DNA of 64,000 bases from Anas platyrhynchos (Eukaryota > Chordata > Aves > Anseriformes > Anatidae): assembly GCF_047663525.1 (NCBI RefSeq), contig NC_092590.1, positions 55,760,001 to 55,824,000 on the forward strand, given 5' to 3'. The notes under the pieces are model-generated. The model was not told where the DNA came from. It saw only the letters and a list, made by a program, of their open reading frames with translations, and did not search any database. Shown here piece by piece: positions 26,701-35,700 of the stretch; the stretch's first letter is position 1; every line of letters starts with the position of its first letter. The translations under genes were made by a program, and so were the position numbers.

Positions 26701-29700
26701 TGTTAGTTCTAGGCTATCTATATTGAAGGCTGAAGGTGATACTGATGAAGGACATTGTAACTTGGTTTTATCTTCATCCCTGCACACAGTTTCACTTTCT
26801 TCTTTACCATAAATCTCCCTGGTACTCCCCTGCATTTCTTTATCAGTTTCCAGTTCTTTATCACTCTTAGGACCGATCAGAGGTACACGATCTATTTCCA
26901 GTAACAAAGCAGTCCCTTCAGCATTCTCCGCATTGCTTTCTGAAGGGTTACTACTTTCACTTTCATTATTTAATTTGGATTTCAAATTGGTAGTTGCATC
27001 AAGACCATGAGATGAATCCATGGGTACATATAAACCTGCATCAAGTTCTGAGGCTGAGAGTTTATTTCGCGTTTCTTCAACAGGGCTCGCATGCTCCGTA
27101 GTCTGCATTCTTGACATGGTCTGCTCAATGACACCTGCTGCAGAGCTGTCTGCATCATCTCTAGGAGCTTTATCGCTGGAATTTTTCATTTCCACTGAAT
27201 CGTTCAATGAGATAGCAGCAAATGAGTCAGACACATCAGAATCTGTCACAATTGCCTTAGTATTCCTGCTTTCTGCAACGCTGATTGATGAGTTCTTGAC
27301 TTCTGAAGGCTCAGAAATATCAACAGTCCCAATGATTTGCTCTGTGTGTTTGCCATTTTTGAGATTCTCATCATAGTTCGTATTTTCCTTGAAATCAAGG
27401 TCTGCAACAAGTGGCTCAGCTTCTCTTATTTGAAAGCACTCACTATCAATATCTTTGTGCAATTTTTCATCAGAGTCTAACAGCAGACCTGTGGCCCAGT
27501 CTATGTCTTTGTTACATCTTTCATACAGGTCTTTCAGAGCTTCAAATGAAAAAGACTCAAAGAGCTTACACAGCATATTTAGCTTTTCAGACTCATCAAT
27601 ATTGATAAGTTCACTTTCTTCCACAAATGTGCTTTTATCGTACATAACTCGGTAGGGGATCTTTTCCTGAGAACCTGTAGTATTATCCACATCTTTGGGT
27701 TTAAAGCCATCTAGTCTGCCATGCAATACTTTGACAGTCTCAGGAAAAAGCATTTTCTTTTCTAATCTCCACAGGAGAGCAAAATCGTGTGATTCAGTTT
27801 GTGAATGGCTACTTATTTGTCTACATGAGCCCACATCACGCTTCTCTTCTGCTGAAGACAACTGTTCCTCTTCTTTTGGATGGGGCAAATTGTTGTTTGT
27901 AAAAGTGAGGGCTAATTTGTGATGTTTCCTTGTTCTCTTACTTTGCTGGGTTTTCTTCTCACCAACTGTTTCACTAGCTACTGTTTCAGGTTGGTGAACC
28001 TGCAACCCTTTTGTATCTTCTTGTTCTGCAGTGTTCACAGGTGTCCCACGAAGCACATCTAAAGTCTCAAGAGCATTTTTATTAACATCACCTTCAGTAC
28101 TTCTACCTTCATCAGACTGATTTAGACTTGTCTTTCTCACTCTCCTTGGCCTCTGTTGTCTCTGTTCTAATGAGCTGGAGACAGGCCAATGTCCTAACAT
28201 TTGCAGTTCTGGTACAACTTTATCTGAACAGCTAGAGGATGAATTTTCTTCCCCCTGTCCTTTTTCAACAGTACAGGTATCAGGTAGGCCTGCTTGCTCT
28301 TTACTTAATTCAGGATTGGGAGTTTTACCTTCACTATCATTCTTTAGAGAAGACTTTTCTAGTTTTCTAGCTCTTTTGACTCTCTGTCCCATTGTTTGTT
28401 GTACAGGCCAGTCACCCAGAAAGTTTAGTAGCTCTGGTTTCCTTGATGTGTCCAGAGCTGAGCTGCTTGGTTCCACTGTGTTACTGCTCTGTGTTGATTC
28501 TGGTTCCATACATTTTTCACTGCATTGTTCAGTTTCAGCCTGAACTTTGAGAATGTTGTTATCGCTGTGTTCCGCAGCTCCTCCTAAGTGTAAGGTCTCT
28601 TCAGTTGCGGTCACCTCAACCTCATCCACTTCTGTTTCAGTAATTCTTTCCATTCCTTCTCCCTTTTCTTCGTGTTTCTCCAAGGGCAGTTCTTTTTCTA
28701 CACAGCCTGACAAATCAACATCCAAGTCACCTTGAACAGTGCTGTTCTCAGTACTGTGTTCCACGGAGTTATTTTCTGTTTTGTTTTCCTCTTTCTGAAA
28801 ATGTTCAGGAGTACAGCTACTTTCTAAAGTTAGAGAAGAACCAGAAACATGTTTATCATCTTCAGGTGATTCAAGAGGCACGGGATCAGAAGCAAATGTT
28901 TTTTCTTCCTTTATACCAGAATGCTCCTCTCTCTCTCTGAAAGACAAAATGCAATAAAAGATAAACCCATTTCAGACTTTCTTTAAGCCCCTGTTCTTGT
29001 TCACATTTTTAATTTTGTCTTGGCTATTTAGTATTGTAAAAGTTACAGATCATAATCCACCCTTTACGACACACTATAATCATGCAGCTGAAAAACCTTA
29101 GCGAGAGGAAAACAAATTTAAGATGACAACACAAACTTCAACATGCTGTTATAAAAAGTAATGAGCTAGGCAAAGCAGAACTTTCTTTGGTAAGTAACCC
29201 TATTTTAGTTCAGCAAGGGACTAAGAATACTTTCCTAAGAGTCTATCTTTCCCCATTCCCATCATTCACTTATGTACTGGAACACTCTGTTGCCACAAAT
29301 TTCCTCCTGCACAGCCACAAAGGTGGTAACTTTTTCTGTTTAATGACTGCTTCTCCCTTCTGATTGCTAGATGCTAAGCAAAAGAGTCCAGAAATTAACT
29401 AGGAAGGGTCCTGCCATTTCACATCACTCTGCTTTTCACAATCAACTACATTCCATTCGTTATCAGTCCCTACTTAATTTCAAATATATTAAGCATGGAA
29501 CAAACAACCTACATAAGAACGCACAGGAAATCAGATTTTATTGATGCATATAGAGCTTTATTCAGATTAGCCACTACAAAATTATCTATGTTGGGTGTGT
29601 GTACCCAACAGAAATCTAGACTATTCTACATTATGCATATTCAAGAGCAAGTAGCTAACTCCTACTATTATATGAATGTCATCTTATATCAGCGCACAGA

Positions 29701-32700
29701 CTCAGGAATAGTAATTTGCTCATATTTGATGCTGCATTTTTGTGAAAAGCATTTTATGGACTTAAGTGTTATACATACAACAGCACATATCTATCAGGTA
29801 AGGTATATCCCTTGACTGCTCATTTCTAGCAGTCCTGTAATCCCTAAAAACTAAGAAAACTTTGTAGTTTGTTTCTTTGTTATTATTTCATTAATGTTTG
29901 AAACATGTTCAGTGTTCAACAGCACTACCCAGGTTCCACTACTATAAAGTTTGATTCTTTAGCCTTTTTTTTTTTTTTTTTTGATACTACAAGGCTAGGA
30001 AAATAATCTAACCTATTACTCTCCTCCTGACAAGGAGGATCTTCACTCCAGGCAGCAACTTCTGATTTGTCTGGGACTGAAGAATCCAAGATTGATCTAA
30101 TACTAAGGCAACGTTCATACCGCTCCAACATTCTCTTGATCTTTTCTTTAGATACACCATGAATATTCCGCCTATGAATTAAAAAAAATATTTTTATTCA
30201 GATTTGCATATTAGAACAGACTAAGAGAAGAGCATAATTGATGGTTACAGCAAGACTAACCAGAGAACTCATAAGGACACAGCAAAAGCTGAAATAGAAA
30301 TTCATTCCATATCAGTGCACCAAAGTATTCAAAACAGGGAGTCTCAGACAAATTACTGCTCTGTTTGACTTCACCCTGTCTGGCTGCCCTGCTCTGCAAG
30401 ATGTTTTGTTTAGTACTGAAATCTAAAACTGCACCAATAATGTGTTGTCTTCAAATAAGCATCAGAAACACACCACGTCAGATCCAGACAGTGATACAGG
30501 AAGTCGAAGTGGATGATTCCAGAGTTCAGTCTTTCTTCTCTGGCTTTCATAAGGTAACAACTCGTTGAGTCTTGAGAAAAGCTTACTTGCATATTATTCT
30601 AGACATTTTTTGGGTATCCAGAATTTCCAGTGGCTCTGTTAAACACCAACGCAGCAATTATACCTAGAACAAGTGAAACCTGCCAAGGATGGCAAAACAG
30701 GTACAGGAGAAAATACCAACTGATCTCTAGTAAAAGAAAGTAGGACTTTCCTCCCTCCTACCTAACCACAGTTTATTCCAAAATGACTCCTGTTTGCTCC
30801 TGCTTTCTGAAAAAGAAGTCTGCATGGGCCAGGAACTGGTATTTATGCTTAAAGTTGTCCAACAACCTATGGGTGTTTGGTTACTAAACCATCTGAGCTC
30901 CTCTCAGTTCATTCAGAGACATCACAATGATGTCTAGGCTTGGTATCAAGAAGCTCCTGCTCCTTAAAAAGTTAACGTAGCGTCACAGTCAACGAGACAC
31001 AGGTAGTCATTGGTTTCTGCTGGGTTTTCTCACATTTAAGTTGTATGTTAGGTAAGAAAATAATCTACCTTACCTCCCTTGAAAAGTGGCCAACCTTAAG
31101 ATAAGCATGCAAATTCAGATGACAATATATATTATGAAATCACAGAATAATTTAATGTGAAAGGGACCTCTGGAGAACATGCAGCACAACCCCCTACTCA
31201 GAAGGTACAGCTAGGCCAGGCTGTCAAGTTTTCAATGTACCCGGTGACTGAATGTCCACAAACTCTGGGCAACCTCCTTCAGTGCCCAACCACCTTTTTT
31301 ATTTTATGTAATCAAAGTTTCACAAGATCCAACTTGTTTATGTTTTATCCTATCCCTGCACCATTCTCAGAAGAGATCCTTTTAGTCTTATCTGTAACCT
31401 CCCAACAGGTAGCAGAAGGCAGCAATACAATCCCTCCTAAACATTTCTTCTTAAGGCTAAATAAACTGTTCTTGCCCAATTCAGCATCATCTGCAAAGCT
31501 CCTGTAGGCACAGTCTGTCCCAACATCCAAGTCATAAAAAGGACATTAAATAGCAATGGCCCTAGTATTGATCCTAGAAGGACATCAGCCACTTCTTGGA
31601 CTTTGAACAACTGATCACACCTTTTGAACTTACCAATATATTGGTTGGATATATATCCAACCAATATATTTTTAAGATACCTTATTATCCACTGACACAG
31701 AGCTAAATAGGCAAGACAAACCGTAAGTAACAGGACCGTGTAGAGGTCCTGTTAAATATACAGGGGCTGATACAGAGGGTTTTGTCCCTCTGAGGCCACA
31801 AGGTGCTGACGGTCTTAATCCACATGGCAGCAAAGACATTCCAAGTAAGACAACAGACCATCCAGGTGCAAAACCAGTCCCAACCTAAGATCATTTTTGC
31901 AACTTCAGGAACCCAAAGGAGCAATCACTGCTCTTTGATGCAAAAGAACTTCAATCATTGAAATGTTACACAGTATTGCTGCTAGTATCTTTTGTATTAA
32001 TTAAAACAAAGTGACAGAATTACATATACATATATATAAATATATAATGTATATAAAATCCAACAGAGGTTACTATTGTATGAAAAATTAAAGTCTACTT
32101 ATTATTGAAAAATAAAGTCATAGTCAGACTATGAGAAGTATTCAATAGAAAATGAAATTTTCCTTTACATTCTTACTTTTCAAGTTCTTTTGGTTTAAAC
32201 TTCCACCAAGTGTCTGGTTCGCGGAACATGACTTTGTATTTGAACTGCTGAGCCTGAATAAAACAAATATAAAACGGAACAAAAACACATCATCCATCTA
32301 CAAAAAATGTACATGCATAGGCTGCTTCTTTAAAGCTGTTTTTTTTTTATATTTTTCAAAACCAATTAAATATCTGGAATAATGCATTTTCTTTCACTGT
32401 TTCAATTCTAATTATATAAATGGAGATTTTTAAATTAAGTTTGTGCCATTATCCCAATTAAAAAAAAAAAAAACATCTCTATTTGATATAATCCCTTTAA
32501 TGTTCTACCTCCTCTGAGTCAGAGCAGACTCAAGAGCACAGAGCATCGCCTCTCTCCAGGTGTGGTATGCATGTGTCTACACAGCCTCTTATACAGAAAA
32601 GCTCAATGCTTACACGCAGACATTCAGAGCTGGCCAGATCCAAGCTGGTTCCAAACAGGCAATTCAGCTCTACTAACACAGCTAGAGTGGACAGCCTTCC

Positions 32701-35700
32701 TGACAGCCTGGAAACCTGAGCAGGCAGCAAGTAAATGGCCCTTATAATCTGCACTACTGATGCGAGTAGACCATACATTTTTAAAAAGTAGCTTGTATTT
32801 TTCCTCATAATATAGAAGAGGAAAATAATCCAATTTTCCACACAAAAATATATTTTTGCGTTTAAGTACAAAACACTCGGATTTGTCACCTGGAAACCAG
32901 GCCAGTTCAACACGCAGGCATACAAACAACACAGCACTGGGTAATATCATTCCATATAGCACTTGACTCCAGACTTCCCTGCGATACAAGAGCTAGACTG
33001 AGGAAGATACTCTGATTTTAAAACATGTTGACATAAAGGTCAGTAATCCCTTTTTGTATCCATGAAATTATGATACTAACCAATGTAACATAGGGCTTCA
33101 TCTCCCATGCTTGTATGTTTGTGTTGTCTATTATTATAGGAGAGATTCTCCTTTCAAATGCTTCTTTGGCTGAAAGACAGGTGTATAAATGAATGTGATA
33201 TGGTTAATTTTGTGATAATAGCATGGACATGTAACACTTATACTTCTCTAAATCCATAATAATTTTTTAATAGATAATCCACAATGATTAACCACTGAGT
33301 AAACTCTTGCCACAACTTGTTCTCTCTGTTCCAAGGCCCTCTTATTTTAGAAATTCCCCCCCATACGTAAAGCTACTGAGATGACATTATTCTTTTGAAT
33401 TAATAAATGCATGATAATCAAGGAATGAAAATGCAGATGTAAAATGTGGCAAGATGACTAATCAATCAATAAATCAAACTAAAAAAAACTACATGATCAC
33501 CTTAAAGTGGACTTCTTTGTTGCATACAAAATTCTTGGCTTTATAACAGTCTTAAGAATAGTCCACTCTGTAAACTGTATAAAATACGAAAAATCAAAAG
33601 AATTATTGTAATTTTTAATACATAGTCATAAAATGTTTAGAATTACTAGCTTTGAGATACAGCACCATGTTTCTGTAGCTATGTTACAATGAGCCTGAAC
33701 AACCAAAGTTATCAATGAATCATGTTTCTTATTAATCCATTTTTCTACAGGTTAGAAATTTGACAGTAGAAAAGTGATCATGATTCAAATTTAGCAAACA
33801 TATGCTTTAAGAGCTGTTTCTATGGAGAGCTTAGTGGGAGCCTCTATCACAAAATACACTGATTATGGAAAAATATTATTGTTTCTGTCTTGATCTTACA
33901 AATGTTATAAATTTGCCAACATTTTAATGCTCGAGAGAAAAAAATAACCACGAGCAGGAAAATATCTGTGTAGGTGTTTTATTTGTATCAACGTTCTCAT
34001 TATTTATTGTATATGGATAAATAATTATTCAGCTTAATATCAGAAAAAAATATTGCTAGGAGATAGCACTGGTCACCACTCCAGGGGGATACAACCCAAG
34101 ATACATACCACGATGAAATTTGAGGACAAAATCTTTTGACAAAACTGGTGCTCTCGATTGCAAAACACACAATGAACAGGTGATTTCTGAGTTTTTGCTC
34201 GTACTCTTTTTCTACACACATTCAAAACTAATTGCAAGATGGGAAAAATGCTGATCCTGTGGCACAAGCATTACAAGACAGGCAGCTTCTTCAACAGTAC
34301 ACAAGCACTGAAGTGTAAACAAGCAAGCTAGTCCCTTATTTATTCCTCACCTCGTTTCCTGTTCCAGTCATGTGCTTCCCCTAAGCAATCAGGATCATAA
34401 TGGTATTGTCCATGTTTATAAAAGTAATCATCACTACTAAGAATGACTCCACCTGGATTATCCTCCAGCAAAGTCCTGTGAAAGATCAAGAAGTAAGTAG
34501 TTTTTCCCCTTCTCCTGCCCAGCCCTGCTGTTTACTAACATAAAAATCTTCAGTCTCTTGTCCAAAAGCAGCATGGCTGATTATTTGGAACATAAGCAGC
34601 AAATTCAGGTAAAGGATGAATCATCCTCCAAGCAAAGATGAACTATAATAATTTCCCTCCTTTTGCAAATGCTGTGTATATCTAGGGAAAACAGCTGATA
34701 GTTTCCCTGCAAGTCTCACTCCAAGAAATCAGAGAAATATTTTTCCATCTTTATCTAGTGACATACATTCATACTGCCAGACAAACATGCAGTTTTAATT
34801 GCACCAAGTATGTCAGATGCCAGCCAAAGGACTCTATGTGTCATCTAGGCTTTCGGAGAGTTAGAAAAGAAATCACCCTGAGACACTCAACACATACTAC
34901 TTGCACAAATTTTCTCAAAAGAATTCCAACAGTGGGAGGGAAATTTCTACCTATTGTATTTCCAACAATGTTATTGGAAGGAAATACATGAAATTATTAG
35001 GGATTAGACAAACACAGTAGAGCTAAATACTACTGTGATGATTTACTCTGCTGGCGTAACTCTATTCTGGACCTCAGGCCAGTGAGAGACATTAAAACAT
35101 ACCCCTCCTATTTTTATTTTCACCAGAGATCAAGAAGCTGGAAGTGACTCTGTTCTCTCCAATTGTTATTACTCATGATGCTGTACATACAGCAGGACAA
35201 TTAAGGTTTAATCATAACTATTTAAAAATGTCAGAAAATAGTCTTTGCCTGCACTAAATCCTGTAGACAACTAAGCAACTTCTTTTATAAGCTCACAATA
35301 TAGATGTTCTACCTTGCCAAATATGATTTTCCTGATCCTGGAACACCTCTGAGAAGAACAAGTACTTGACCTATAAGGTGCATCTTTTTTCTCATCATGT
35401 GACAAACAGGTGGTTGCTGTGCTTGCGAGAGGTTCAATTTTGAGTTTCTATCTTGATTTCCCCATACCTTCAGAGAAGGATTGCTATCCCAGGCATTTGA
35501 AACCGCTGGAGAAGAAAAAAAAAGTCCTTCTTCCAAATTCCTATAGTCTGAAATAGGCCTCCACTGCCCTGGACTGGCAGCCACAGGAGTTACAAAGCTG
35601 TGGTTTCCACTGGAAGGATAAAACGCAGGAGCCATGAGGTTCCACTGTTGCTGAGTTTGACATGACGGCATAGAAAAGTTTGAGTTATAACCCTGCTGAG

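Noticed and set aside
31703..31924. Minus-strand open frame of 73 codons next to the CR1 fragment, considered as part of a retroelement
   Set aside because: No reverse-transcriptase, integrase or envelope motif could be recognised in it.
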